NCBI GenBank assembly: GCA_944376295.1
Contig: CALWCE010000007.1
Span: 37,438 to 101,437, forward strand
DNA length: 64,000 nt
From: an uncultured Clostridia bacterium
Lineage (GTDB): Bacteria; Bacillota; Clostridia; Christensenellales; Borkfalkiaceae
Reading direction: 5' to 3'
In this document: positions 24,595-33,798 of the stretch, one piece after another
Layout of the letters: each line of letters starts with the position of its first letter
Position numbering within the stretch: the first letter of the stretch is position 1
Made by a program: the position numbers and the translations under genes
Notes under the pieces: model-generated
Told to the model about the DNA's origin: nothing
Database searches by the model: none
What the model saw: the letters and a program-made list of their open reading frames with translations, nothing else

Positions 24595-24609
24595 GAGTTG
24601 ATAAGTGAT

Positions 24610-25545
24610 TTACGCCTTGTTTGCGGAGCCGAGCACATCGGTGATCTTGTGCTTGACGAGCTCCTTCATGTTGGCGCGTGCATCGCCGAGGTACTGGCGG
24701 GGGTCGAAGTGCGAAGGGTTCTCCGCAAGGTGCTTTCTGACGGCTGCCGTGAAGGCGACGCGGAGGTCGGAATCGATGTTGATCTTGCAGACGGCGAGTT
24801 TTGCTGCCTTTCTCAGTTCAGATTCGGGGATGCCGATGGCGTTGGGCATGGAACCGCCGAATTCGTTGACGATGGCGACCTGGTCCTGCGGGACGGAGGA
24901 AGCGCCGTGCAGCACGATGGGGAAGCCGGGAAGACGGCGGCCGACCTCTTCGAGGATGTCGATGCGCAGCTTGGGATCCTGACCGGGCTTGAACTTATAG
25001 GCGCCGTGCGAGGTGCCGATGGCGATGGCGAGCGAGTCGATGCCCGTGCGTGCGGTGAACTCTTCCACTTCGTCGGGAGAAGTGAACATAGCATCATGTG
25101 CGGCGACGTTGACGTCGTCTTCGATGCCCGCGAGCTTGCCGAGCTCCGCTTCGACGACCACGCCGTGATCGTGTGCGTATTCGACCACCTTCTTGGTGAT
25201 GGCGATGTTCTCTTCCCAGGGCTTGGAGGAAGCGTCGATCATGACGGAGGTGAAGCCGCCGTCGATGGAAGCTTTGCAGATCTCGAAATCTGCGCCGTGG
25301 TCGAGGTGCATGGCGATGGGGATGTTCGTCGTCTCCACCGCGGCTTCGACGAGGTGGCGAAGATACACGGGGTTGGCGTACTTTCTCGCGCCTGCAGAAA
25401 CTTGCAGGATGACGGGCGAATTGAGCTCGTTCGCGGCTTCGACGATGGCCTGGATCATCTCCATATCGTTCACGTTGAACGCGCCGACCGCATAGCCGCC
25501 GGCATACGCCTTTTTGAACATTTCCGTGGTTGTTACTAAGGGCAT
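24610..25545 (-). CDS. fba: Class II fructose-1,6-bisphosphate aldolase
   Basis: A 311-residue zinc-dependent aldolase. Metal and substrate motifs are HLDHGADFE, AELGKLAG, GTSHGAYKF and VLHGASSVP. It cleaves fructose 1,6-bisphosphate in glycolysis. Tagatose-bisphosphate aldolase is an alternative in this family, but length and context suit fba. GGAGGAG precedes the start and the promoter is at 25575-25603. Confidence 0.95.
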   Translation of the reverse strand: MPLVTTTEMFKKAYAGGYAVGAFNVNDMEMIQAIVEAANELNSPVILQVSAGARKYANPVYLRHLVEAAVETTNIPIAMHLDHGADFEICKASIDGGFTSVMIDASSKPWEENIAITKKVVEYAHDHGVVVEAELGKLAGIEDDVNVAAHDAMFTSPDEVEEFTARTGIDSLAIAIGTSHGAYKFKPGQDPKLRIDILEEVGRRLPGFPIVLHGASSVPQDQVAIVNEFGGSMPNAIGIPESELRKAAKLAVCKINIDSDLRVAFTAAVRKHLAENPSHFDPRQYLGDARANMKELVKHKITDVLGSANKA

Positions 25546-25574
25546 AAAAAACTCCTCCGATTAGGTTTTCTTCT

Positions 25575-25603
25575 ATTATAGTGCATTTTGCCCGATTTTG
25601 CAA
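25575..25603 (-). promoter_or_regulatory. Promoter of fba
   Basis: On the minus strand TTGCAA (25598-25603), a 17-bp spacer and TATAAT (25575-25580). Confidence 0.8.
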
Positions 25604-25770
25604 GAGGTTTGCAAAAATCGTCGGGAAAAAATTGACTTTCCGCCCGCTATGCGGGAAGTGTGCGCAAAAGCGGGCGTATTTTGCCGTATTTTTGCGCCCG
25701 AACGGAAAAATCGGCGCAAAATCGCCGTCGTGCGGCGTATCAAGATGCGTGTTTTTTCGGCAGTACCACC

Positions 25771-25799
25771 TTCAAACCGCAAATTGCGCATGGTAGAAT
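25771..25799 (+). promoter_or_regulatory. Possible promoter of the 1028-residue lipoprotein gene
   Basis: TTCAAA (25771-25776), a 17-bp spacer and TAGAAT (25794-25799). The -35 is weak. The 230-base gap upstream also contains GCGCAAAA/TTTTTGCGC and CGGCG/CGCCG inverted repeats of unknown meaning. Confidence 0.5.
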
Positions 25800-25833
25800 A
25801 CAGGCTACCGCTTTTTGTGGAAGGAGGTGAACT

Positions 25834-28800
25834 ATGCGAGTTTTGCGAAAGATGTTCGAAGCGGTCACCGCTTCGCTGTTTGCGACGGCGCTGCTGCTGT
25901 TTGTGACGCTCTTTGCGGCGGCTGCCTGTACGGACCGCGTGACCGTGCGGTTCGAAACGTTCGGCGGCACGCCTATCGACGCGGTGACGGCGGGGGCGGG
26001 CGAGGCGATCGAACCGCCCGAAGCGCCCGAAAAGGAAGGCTGGGTGTTCCTCGGCTGGTATCTGGACCGCGCCTGCGAGGGGGAGGAAGTGGAACTCCCC
26101 GTCGTCATGCCCGCATCGAGCGTCACATACTATGCGAAGTTTGTGCAGTATCCCGCCGTCGTGCTGGATGCGGACGGCGGAACGGCGCCCGGGAAGGTGT
26201 ATGCGGAGGAGGGCACGCCGCTTTTGGAAGCGCTCGAGGGCGTCACGGCGGAGAAGGAGGGGCTGGTGTTCGGCGCATGGCTGCTCGGCGGCAGGGAACT
26301 GACGGAAAACGATGTGATGCCGGAGGACGGCGTCACCGTGAAAGCGCGTTACAAGGCGGAGTACTCGGTGGAAGTGCGCAAAGAAAACGCCCGCGGGGAC
26401 GGCTACGATGTTTCGTCTGAACGCGCCCTCGGCTGGGAGGGGAGCACCGTGCAGCCCGAAGCGCCCGAACTTTTGCACTTCACGCTCGAAGAAGCGCTCT
26501 CTTCCTCGGGACCGCTCACGCTCGGGGCGGGGGAGAATACCTATATCTTTACATATTCGCGGGAGCCGCTCTCCCTCCGCTTCGAAGCGAACGCCCCCGC
26601 AGGCAGTACGGCGGGCGGCGCGATGCAGGAGCTCACTTCCCGCTATCTGGGCATCCAGGCGCTCCCCGGCTGCACGTTCGAGGCAAAGGGCTATACCTTC
26701 CTCGGCTGGGCGGAGCATCCCTCCGCATCGGAATTTTACGAAGAGGGCGAAGAATATGCCCTCGGCGAAGAGGACGCGACGCTGTATGCCGTCTGGGCGA
26801 AGGCGTATGAGGATGCCTGCCGCGAGGGGGGAACGCTCCTCGTCGCGCACAATGCGGAAGAGGACGGCAGCTATCTTGCGCTCGTGAGGGAGCCTTCCCG
26901 CATCGAAGGCAGCTACGATGCCGCAAAGAACGCCCTCACCTTAGGCGGGCAGAACGGCCGCCTCGAACACGGGCATTATCTGTTCGACGATTCGGGCGCC
27001 TATACGGGTTACGATCTTGCCGCCAATTCCGTAAATACCGCCTTGGGCGTGCTCACGCTCGACTTCTCGGCGGGAAGGGCGGTCTACTCCCACGGCGGCA
27101 GGGAAGAGCAGGGGAGCTATCTCTACCTTTTCGACGAAGAGGCGGGGGAATATGCCGGGCATTACGAATTTTACGCGGGGACGACGCGTTTTGCTTTCGG
27201 GCTCGACCGCGAGAAGGGCGTCTTCCTGCCCGAAGGGGAGGAAGGCGGGGAATACCGCCTCTACGACTGCGCCGAGGACGCCTTCACGGGGGAGACGCTG
27301 ACGCTGGACGGCTTCGGGAAGGCGGAGCTTTCGGGCGAGACCGTGCGCTACCGCGGCGCGGGCGGCGAGAACGAATGGCTCGTCTCGCTCCGAGACGGGG
27401 GCGAACGGAAAGTCCTCCTCGGCATCCGGGAGCTGAGCGTGGGCGGCATCGTGTTTGAAAGCGAGCCCGTCTGCCTCGTCTTCCGCCCCGAATTTGCGGG
27501 CACGTTCTCCTCGGCGTTCGGCACGCTCTCGCTCGACGGCTACGGCACTTCCGCCGTCTACACATATTCGGGCGGCAGCGTGCAAGGGCGCTTTGCGGCG
27601 GCGGGCAGCCTCGTCACCCTGTTTGCGGGGGAGACCTTCCGCTTTGTGCTCGACGGCAGCTCCTTCTCGCTCGCGGGCGAGGGCGCGGGCTACTTTGAGG
27701 GCGAAAAGGGCTCCCTCTTTTTAGACGGCGCGGGCAGCGCGCAGCTCACCTCAAACGGGCGCACCGTCACGGGCGTCTGCACCCGCCTTTCTTCGGGCGA
27801 CTATACCTTCGAAGGGGAGGAAGTCTTCCGCTTCCGCACCGAGGGGGATACTTACACCGTCTTCGACGAGCGCATTTACGGCGTCTTCGAAACGCTGGGC
27901 GGCGGGCTCTCTTTGGACGGCTACGGCGGCGGCACCTACCTTTCGGTGACGGAAGGCAGCTTCGAAGTGGAAGCCGTCCGCTTCGGCGACGTGTTCGAGT
28001 TGTATTCCGAAGCGTTCCCGACGCTCTCCAAGTCGCGGTTCTTTGTGCTCGGCGGCGCGGGCGGCGTGACGGAGACCGAGGCGGCGGAGGCGGGCAGATA
28101 TGCGCTCGTCGGCACGGAGGAGGCGGCATTTCTCCGTCTCGACGGCAGCGGCGGGGCGTCTCTTCTCGACGAAACGGGCGCCATCCTCGCTGCGGGCAGC
28201 TATACCTGCGACGCTTTGACGTTCCGCGGCACGTTTGCGCTGGGGCTCGAGGAAGATTTCCCGCTCGATTATTTCCGCTTCCGCCTGCGCGCGGGGGAAA
28301 CGGGCGCGGAGTGCGTGCTCTTTGCAAGCGCCGCTCAGGGCAGCTTTTTGGGGGACGGCGTCTCGCTCGTTCTCGACGGCTACGGCGGCGGCACGCTGAC
28401 CTATGGCGCCGAGAGCGTCTACGGCGACGTCGAAGGAGAGGGGGATACGCTCCGCCTCACGTCGGGGGATAAGATGTATCTCCTCACCCTCTCGGGCGGG
28501 AGCCTGCTCTCCGCGGAGGCGTTCACGCGCTACGAGGGCGCGGAGGGCGTGCTCTTTGCGGGCGCAGATTCGGCAATTCCGGAAGACGGCGCGCTCCTTC
28601 CCTTCACGGCGGCGGGGAACGGCGAATACCTGCTCGGATCGGGGGCTTCCGCAAAGCGGGTGCTCCTAGAAGGGGACAGGTGGTATGTCTTCCGCGAAGG
28701 GCTGCAAGGCACTGTCCAGACGGCGGACGGCACCTTGACGCTCGACGGCTTCGGCAGGGGGAGCTATGCGACCCCTGCGGGAGTTCTTTCCTGCGAAGTC

Positions 28801-28920
28801 GTCTATGCGAGCGGGCGGTACTTAGAGCTCGAAGCGGGCGGAGAGCGCCTCTTCGTCGCACTCGACGGCAGGGGAGGCTTTGCGGTCGGGGCGGTCGAAA
28901 GCAGCTTCCGCACGCTGTAA
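25834..28920 (+). CDS. Large surface lipoprotein with InlB-type repeats and LDGYG repeats
   Basis: A 1028-residue lipoprotein: signal peptide with lipobox AAAC32, then InlB/Listeria-Bacteroides-type repeats (VRFETFGGTPIDAV with GWVFLGWYLD, and a second full copy with FEAKGYTFLGWAEHPS near residue 285). From about 360 to the end are at least seven repeats, each with a hydrophobic-LDG(Y/F)G-x-(G/A) core such as LSLDGYGGGTYLSV and LTLDGFGRGSY. The repeats look like beta-hairpin or beta-sandwich units. No catalytic motif is seen; adhesion or glycan binding is plausible. The ribosome binding site AAGGAGGTGA is a perfect anti-SD match. It is unusually rich in Gly, Glu and Ala. Confidence 0.85.
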   Translation: MRVLRKMFEAVTASLFATALLLFVTLFAAAACTDRVTVRFETFGGTPIDAVTAGAGEAIEPPEAPEKEGWVFLGWYLDRACEGEEVELPVVMPASSVTYYAKFVQYPAVVLDADGGTAPGKVYAEEGTPLLEALEGVTAEKEGLVFGAWLLGGRELTENDVMPEDGVTVKARYKAEYSVEVRKENARGDGYDVSSERALGWEGSTVQPEAPELLHFTLEEALSSSGPLTLGAGENTYIFTYSREPLSLRFEANAPAGSTAGGAMQELTSRYLGIQALPGCTFEAKGYTFLGWAEHPSASEFYEEGEEYALGEEDATLYAVWAKAYEDACREGGTLLVAHNAEEDGSYLALVREPSRIEGSYDAAKNALTLGGQNGRLEHGHYLFDDSGAYTGYDLAANSVNTALGVLTLDFSAGRAVYSHGGREEQGSYLYLFDEEAGEYAGHYEFYAGTTRFAFGLDREKGVFLPEGEEGGEYRLYDCAEDAFTGETLTLDGFGKAELSGETVRYRGAGGENEWLVSLRDGGERKVLLGIRELSVGGIVFESEPVCLVFRPEFAGTFSSAFGTLSLDGYGTSAVYTYSGGSVQGRFAAAGSLVTLFAGETFRFVLDGSSFSLAGEGAGYFEGEKGSLFLDGAGSAQLTSNGRTVTGVCTRLSSGDYTFEGEEVFRFRTEGDTYTVFDERIYGVFETLGGGLSLDGYGGGTYLSVTEGSFEVEAVRFGDVFELYSEAFPTLSKSRFFVLGGAGGVTETEAAEAGRYALVGTEEAAFLRLDGSGGASLLDETGAILAAGSYTCDALTFRGTFALGLEEDFPLDYFRFRLRAGETGAECVLFASAAQGSFLGDGVSLVLDGYGGGTLTYGAESVYGDVEGEGDTLRLTSGDKMYLLTLSGGSLLSAEAFTRYEGAEGVLFAGADSAIPEDGALLPFTAAGNGEYLLGSGASAKRVLLEGDRWYVFREGLQGTVQTADGTLTLDGFGRGSYATPAGVLSCEVVYASGRYLELEAGGERLFVALDGRGGFAVGAVESSFRTL

Positions 28921-28934
28921 AGTACGGGCGCGGG

Positions 28935-28964
28935 GCGGGCGTTCTCCTTCGGGAGGGCGCCCGC
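28935..28964 (+). terminator. Stem-loop after the repeat lipoprotein gene
   Basis: A 13-bp stem with two G-U pairs closed by a TTCG tetraloop. The T-tract is weak (TTCCGCCTGTTTT), so termination may be partial. Confidence 0.6.
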
Positions 28965-29044
28965 TTCCGCCTGTTTTCTGCAAAGATAAGTACATTTTGT
29001 GAAGGAAGGGCGGGGAAATTTCATCAAAGCATGACATTACCCCG

Positions 29045-29073
29045 TTGATTTTTCGCGCCGAACGTGGTATAAT
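29045..29073 (+). promoter_or_regulatory. Promoter of trpS
   Basis: TTGATT (29045-29050), a 17-bp spacer and TATAAT (29068-29073). The leader is about 37 nt, too short for a T-box. Confidence 0.75.
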
Positions 29074-29116
29074 CGATATGGTAAACACGTTATATCTTTG
29101 TCAATTTGGAGAGAAT

Positions 29117-30130
29117 ATGCAAGAAACTGCCATGCAGGAGAAAAAGGTCGTCTACTCGGCGGTGCAGCCGAGCGGGAATCTGACCATCGGCAACTATGTG
29201 GGTTCCATCCGCAACTGGATCGATATGCAGGACGACTACACCTGCTATTTTGCGATCGCCAACATGCACGCCATCACGGTGAAGCAGGATCCCGCGCTTC
29301 TTCGCCGCCACACGCTGGAGCTTGCGGCGCTCTACATCGCCTGCGGGCTGGACCCCGAAAAGTGCGCGCTCTATGTGCAGTCGATGGTCCCCCAACACGC
29401 AGAGCTTTGCTGGACGCTCAACACCGTCACCTATGTGGGCGAGATGCAACGCATGACGCAGTTCAAGGATAAGAGCGCCAAGCATGCAGATAACATCAAC
29501 ATGGGGCTCATGGACTATCCCGTGCTCATGGCGGCGGATATCCTTTTGTATCTTGCCGACTATGTGCCCGTCGGCGCCGATCAGACGCAGCACGTCGAGA
29601 TCGCGCGCGACATCGCCATCCGCTTCAACAACCGCTACGGCGAGACCTTCCGCGTGCCGCAGGCGCTCATCGTCAAGCAGGGCGCAAAGATCATGTCTTT
29701 GCAGGAGCCCACGAAAAAGATGAGCAAGTCGGACGAAAATATCAACGCGAGCGTCTATCTTTCGGACGACAAGGATACCGTCATCCGCAAGTTCAAGCGC
29801 GCCGTCACCGACAGCGACAACCGCATCGTCGCCTCCGAAGAAAAGCCGGGGGTCACCAACCTTCTCACCGTCTACTGCGCCTTCCGCGGCTGCACGCTCG
29901 AAGAGGCGCAGAAGGAGTTCGAAGGGAAGGGCTACGGCGACTTCAAGCTCGCCGTGGGCGAGACGGTGGCGGACGCCATCGCGCCCGTGCAGGCGGAACA
30001 AAAGCGCCTGCTCGCCGATAAAGCCTATCTGAACGGCGTTCTGAAGGAGGGCGCGGAGCGCGCGTTCAGGACCGCCCGCCGCACCTTGAACAAAGTCTAC
30101 CGCAAAGTCGGCTTCTATCAGGGAGAATAA
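29117..30130 (+). CDS. trpS: Tryptophanyl-tRNA synthetase
   Basis: A 337-residue class Ic synthetase that charges tRNA-Trp. The HIGH-like motif lies in PSGNLTIGNYVG and KMSKS in KKMSKSDEN. GADQTQHVE and the dimer interface are also typical. The start is ATG 29117 with GGAGAG upstream; the longer frame from 29045 begins in the promoter. It ends 1 nt before the DUF5685 gene, so the two are likely co-transcribed. Confidence 0.96.
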   Translation: MQETAMQEKKVVYSAVQPSGNLTIGNYVGSIRNWIDMQDDYTCYFAIANMHAITVKQDPALLRRHTLELAALYIACGLDPEKCALYVQSMVPQHAELCWTLNTVTYVGEMQRMTQFKDKSAKHADNINMGLMDYPVLMAADILLYLADYVPVGADQTQHVEIARDIAIRFNNRYGETFRVPQALIVKQGAKIMSLQEPTKKMSKSDENINASVYLSDDKDTVIRKFKRAVTDSDNRIVASEEKPGVTNLLTVYCAFRGCTLEEAQKEFEGKGYGDFKLAVGETVADAIAPVQAEQKRLLADKAYLNGVLKEGAERAFRTARRTLNKVYRKVGFYQGE

Positions 30131-30131
30131 C

Positions 30132-31001
30132 ATGTTCGGATACGTCCGCTACGATCTGCCCAACCTGTATATCAAGGACTTCGAGCTTTACAGGGCGATG
30201 TACTGCGGCCTGTGCAAGGGGATCGCCCATTCGTGCGGGCAGATGGCGCGCATCGGGCTCACCTACGACATGACGTTCTTTTCGGTGCTCCTTCACAACA
30301 TTGCGGGCATCGACGTGAAGATCGAAAAACAGAACTGTTTCGAACACACCATCAAAAAGCAGCCCATCGCCGTTACGGACGAATTGACGGACGAGCTGGG
30401 CGCGCTCAACACCGTGCTCCTTTACTATAAGCTCACCGACGACATCGAGGACGGCGACAGGGGCCGCGGCAAGCGGCTGTGGTTCAAGCGCGGCTTCAAG
30501 CGGGCGAAGAAGGGGTACCCCGGGCTCGTCTCCCTTGTCAGAGAGTATATGAAGGCGCAGCAGGCGGCGGAAAAGGGGAAGTGCGATTCGCTCGACCGCG
30601 CCGCCGATCCCACGGCAGAGCTCATGCAGCGCCTTTCCCGCCATTTTTTAAAGGACAAGGCGACCGCTCATACCGACGGGCTCTTCTATGCCCTCGGCAA
30701 GTGGGTGTATCTCATCGATGCGCTCGACGACTACGATAAAGACAAGAAGAAGCGCCGCTACAATCCCTTTGCGCTCGCTTACGGGGCGGAGAGCAAGGAA
30801 ACGCTTCTGAAAGAGCACGGCGAAGACATCGCATTCCTCTTCGACACCCTCTTTTACGGGCTCAGGGAAGACCTTGCGAACATCAAGTTTTATTTCAACC
30901 GCGATCTTATCGACAACGTGCTCCTGCGCGGCATCCCCATCGAAACGGGGCGGGTGATGCGCGGCGAAAAGCCCGTCAAGATGCAGGTCGACCTCAAATA
31001 A
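30132..31001 (+). CDS. DUF5685 family protein
   Basis: A 289-residue cytoplasmic protein opening MFGYVRYDLPNLYIKDFELY with YRAMYCGLCKGI, the cysteine pair typical of DUF5685. A later segment, GKWVYLIDALDDYDKDKK, is rich in aspartate and could bind metal. Function is unknown. It lies directly after trpS and before a gene for a J-domain-like protein, an association I regard as common in Clostridia. No signal peptide or transmembrane helix. Confidence 0.8.
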   Translation: MFGYVRYDLPNLYIKDFELYRAMYCGLCKGIAHSCGQMARIGLTYDMTFFSVLLHNIAGIDVKIEKQNCFEHTIKKQPIAVTDELTDELGALNTVLLYYKLTDDIEDGDRGRGKRLWFKRGFKRAKKGYPGLVSLVREYMKAQQAAEKGKCDSLDRAADPTAELMQRLSRHFLKDKATAHTDGLFYALGKWVYLIDALDDYDKDKKKRRYNPFALAYGAESKETLLKEHGEDIAFLFDTLFYGLREDLANIKFYFNRDLIDNVLLRGIPIETGRVMRGEKPVKMQVDLK

Positions 31002-31023
31002 AATCTATCATCAAGGAACGGAT

Positions 31024-31632
31024 ATGAATCACGAATACTACGAATTGCTCGGCGTGAGCGAGGACGCTTCCGACGAAGAGATCAAGGAGAGCTACCGCGC
31101 CCTCAAAAAGAAGTATAACGAGGAGCGCTGGCTGGACGGCGAAGCGGGCAACAACGCCGCGCGCATGCTGCAAAGGCTGGACGTCGCGTATGAGGAGATC
31201 ATGCGCGAACGCCGCGAAAAGGCGCGCAACACCGAAGGCAAGAGCGGGTACGAAGAGGTCGCCGAACTCATCAAGAAGGGCGATCTTTCCGCCGCGCAGG
31301 CCGCGCTCGACAATTTCAACGAGCGGGGCGCCGAATGGCACTATCTCCAGTCCGTCGTCTTCTATAAGAAGAATTGGATGAACGAGAGCAAGAAACAGCT
31401 CGAGATCGCCATCCAGATGGACGGGGCGAACGCCAAGTACCGCGACGCGTACGAAAAACTCAAAGCGCGCACCGAATACAAGCAGCAGACGGGCGGCGCC
31501 GTGCATACCGACCCCGATCCCGCGCCTGCGGAAGATCAGATGGGCGGGAATTGGTGCGCCAACTGCGCGAGCTGCTGCTACACCTATCTCTGCGTCAACT
31601 GCCTGTTCAACCTCTGCTGCGGCTGCCGTTGA
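31024..31632 (+). CDS. J-domain-like protein without HPD motif, cysteine-rich C terminus
   Basis: A 202-residue protein. Residues 4-60 match a DnaJ domain (YYELLGVSEDASDEEIKESY), but the HPD tripeptide needed to stimulate Hsp70 is replaced: after KKKY comes NEE. A middle helical part (75-150) resembles TPR-like repeats. The last 30 residues contain ten cysteines (CANCASCC, CVNC, CCGC), suggesting metal binding or lipid-proximal anchoring. It probably is not a classical Hsp70 co-chaperone. ATG lies 22 nt after the DUF5685 gene with AAGGAACGG upstream. Confidence 0.75.
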   Translation: MNHEYYELLGVSEDASDEEIKESYRALKKKYNEERWLDGEAGNNAARMLQRLDVAYEEIMRERREKARNTEGKSGYEEVAELIKKGDLSAAQAALDNFNERGAEWHYLQSVVFYKKNWMNESKKQLEIAIQMDGANAKYRDAYEKLKARTEYKQQTGGAVHTDPDPAPAEDQMGGNWCANCASCCYTYLCVNCLFNLCCGCR

Positions 31633-31641
31633 GGTGAGAAA

Positions 31642-32172
31642 TTGAAAAAACCGCACAAAGCGTTTGAGATCGCCCTCTCCGCCATCGCCTGCGCGGCGGC
31701 GGCAGGGTTTCTGATGCTCGGCTCGGTGAGCCCCTTCCTGCTCGCGACAGGGTATCTCGTGGCGGCGTTTGCGATGATGGTGCCCCTTTCCAAAGACTTC
31801 TGGTGGGGGAGCGCTCTCTGTTTCCTCGCGGCGGGGCTTTTGGCGCTCCCGCTGAGTTTGTGGAAGGTCGTGCCGTATTTCGTCTTCTTCGGGCTGCATC
31901 CCATCGTCAACCGCCTGCAGATGCGCTTTGTGAAGAAAAAGCCGCTCATCGTGCTGTGTGAGATCGTCAAAGCCGTCTGGTTCGATCTTGCGATGTGGCT
32001 CTCGTGGATCGTCCTCACACGCATGGCGGGCATGGAGTTCCCCGGATACATCGAAACTTACTTTTTCTACATCCTGTTCCTCGGGGGAACGCTGTTCTTT
32101 TTCGTCTACGATGCGCTCATCTTCGCCTGCCAAAAGTCGGTGGACGTCATCGTGTACCGTATCCGGAAATAG
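31642..32172 (+). CDS. Integral membrane protein, function unknown
   Basis: A 176-residue protein with about five predicted transmembrane helices and a basic C terminus. I chose the TTG start at 31642 because GAGGTGAG lies 3 nt upstream and no ATG lies before the first helix. The segment FFGLHPIVNRLQMRF between helices 3 and 4 is the most family-like part, but I cannot name the family. It follows the J-like protein gene by 9 nt and probably belongs to the trpS transcript. Confidence 0.65.
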   Translation: MKKPHKAFEIALSAIACAAAAGFLMLGSVSPFLLATGYLVAAFAMMVPLSKDFWWGSALCFLAAGLLALPLSLWKVVPYFVFFGLHPIVNRLQMRFVKKKPLIVLCEIVKAVWFDLAMWLSWIVLTRMAGMEFPGYIETYFFYILFLGGTLFFFVYDALIFACQKSVDVIVYRIRK

Positions 32173-32222
32173 TCCGAACGCGTGTTGCGTTTTCTTGAAA
32201 TATGACAAAAGGGGGTAAGAGC

Positions 32223-33617
32223 ATGCTGCAAAAAAACGACATCCTGACCGTCACCTGCGAATCGATCGGGACGAACGGAGAGGGGATCGCCCGTCACGAC
32301 GGCACGACGCTCTTTGTCCCCTATTTCCTTACGGGGGAGCGGGCGCGCGTCAAGGTGCTCAAAGTCAAAGGGAGCGCGGCGTATGCCAAAGTGGAAGAAC
32401 TTCTGACGCCCGCGGAGGACAGGGTGCGCCCTGCCTGCCCCGTCTTTGCGCGCTGCGGAGGCTGCCAGCTCCAGCACATGGCATACCGCATGCAGCTCCG
32501 CTTCAAGGCGGCGCTCGTCCGCGATACGCTGAAAAAGCTGGGTGGCGTCACGGCGGACGTCTCCGCCTGCGAACGGAGCGAGGCGGAGTACGGCTACCGC
32601 AACAAACTGCAGCTGCCCATCGGCACGGTGAACGGCAAAAACGTCGTCGGCTTCTATGCCGAGCGCTCTCACCGCATCGTCGATACCGACGTCTGCCCCA
32701 TCCATCCCGATTGGGCGGCGCCCCTCATCGCGGCGGTCAAAAAATTCATGGAAAAGTGCGGGCTCGACGGCTACGACGAAGTCGCGCATACGGGGCAGCT
32801 CCGCCATATCGTGGTGCGGCAGCTGGGCAAGAAGTTTCTCGTCACCCTCGTCACCGCCGTGCGCGAGCTCAAAGGCATCGACTACTTTTTGTTCCTTTTG
32901 GACGATATCTTCCCCGCTTACAGTTTTTATCTCAACTTCAACGATAAGGATACCAACGTCGTCTTCGGCGAAACCTTCGAACTTCTGAAGGGCCCCGGCG
33001 TTTACGAGCGCACGGAGGGCGGCATCACCTACGAAGCGGGCGCCAACACCTTTTTGCAGGTCAACGAGGGCGTGCGGGGCAAGCTGTATTCGCGCGCGGT
33101 CGCCTTCGCGGGGGAAAACGAGACGGTCATCGACTGCTACGCGGGCGGCGGGCTCATGACGGCGATGTTCGCAAAGAAGTGCAAACAGGCGTACGGAATC
33201 GAGGTCGTCGAAGAGGCGCATAGGATGGCGGACCGCTTGAAAGAGCGCAACGGGCTTGAAAACATGCACAACCTCCTCGGGAAGGTGGAGGATGTGCTGC
33301 CTTCCCTCCTCGAACGGGAACAGGACGCCCTCGTCGTGCTCGACCCGCCGCGTGCGGGCGTGGAGCGGAGCGTTTTAAAAGCGCTCCTTGCAAGCGGCGC
33401 GAAAAGGCTCGTCATGATCTCCTGCAATCCCGCCACGCTGGCGCGCGATCTCGGCATCCTCACGGGCTCTTTGGCGGAGTTGGAAAACGGCGAGCTCCTG
33501 CGCACGCAGGGCGAAGCGAAGGGGCCGTTCGAGATCGTCTCCGTCCAGCCCTTCGACATGTTCCCCCAGACCAAGTGGGTGGAGACGTTGGTGTTTCTCA
33601 CGCGTAAAGATCGTTAG
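32223..33617 (+). CDS. rlmD: 23S rRNA (uracil-C5)-methyltransferase, RlmD/RumA type
   Basis: A 464-residue TrmA/RumA-family enzyme. It has an N-terminal TRAM domain (about 1-57), a 4Fe-4S cysteine cluster region (CPVFARCGGCQLQHM), a SAM-binding domain (VIDCYAGGGLMTAMFAKK), VLDPPRAGVE and the catalytic cysteine in MISCNPATLARDLG. It methylates a 23S rRNA uridine; paralogues in Firmicutes (RlmCD) modify one or two sites, so the exact position is not certain. ATG 32223 with AAGGGGGT upstream is preferred over ATG 32202, which has no ribosome binding site. Confidence 0.92.
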   Translation: MLQKNDILTVTCESIGTNGEGIARHDGTTLFVPYFLTGERARVKVLKVKGSAAYAKVEELLTPAEDRVRPACPVFARCGGCQLQHMAYRMQLRFKAALVRDTLKKLGGVTADVSACERSEAEYGYRNKLQLPIGTVNGKNVVGFYAERSHRIVDTDVCPIHPDWAAPLIAAVKKFMEKCGLDGYDEVAHTGQLRHIVVRQLGKKFLVTLVTAVRELKGIDYFLFLLDDIFPAYSFYLNFNDKDTNVVFGETFELLKGPGVYERTEGGITYEAGANTFLQVNEGVRGKLYSRAVAFAGENETVIDCYAGGGLMTAMFAKKCKQAYGIEVVEEAHRMADRLKERNGLENMHNLLGKVEDVLPSLLEREQDALVVLDPPRAGVERSVLKALLASGAKRLVMISCNPATLARDLGILTGSLAELENGELLRTQGEAKGPFEIVSVQPFDMFPQTKWVETLVFLTRKDR

Positions 33618-33630
33618 TCCGTCTTTGCAG

Positions 33631-33661
33631 ACGCTCCCCTGTATCTGCGGGGAGCGTTTTT
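33631..33661 (+). terminator. Terminator of the rRNA methyltransferase gene
   Basis: A perfect 9-bp stem (ACGCTCCCC with GGGGAGCGT), 9-nt loop and T5. Confidence 0.85.
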
Positions 33662-33718
33662 GTATGGTTTGACGAAAAAAGGAGGGGAATTTTATAACGC
33701 TATCCAATATGATGTGTC

Positions 33719-33747
33719 TTGACAGTTTGTTCATTTTGTGGTAAGAT
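33719..33747 (+). promoter_or_regulatory. Promoter of the GH43 lipoprotein gene
   Basis: TTGACA (33719-33724), a 17-bp spacer and TAAGAT (33742-33747). Confidence 0.75.
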
Positions 33748-33798
33748 TTAACACGATAAGGGGCAGGAATGCCCAGACAAAAAATAGGGGGAAATGAT

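Noticed and set aside
25581-25796. 71-codon ORF upstream of the 1028-residue lipoprotein gene
   Set aside because: It overlaps the fba promoter and the candidate lipoprotein promoter and its composition looks like translated non-coding DNA.
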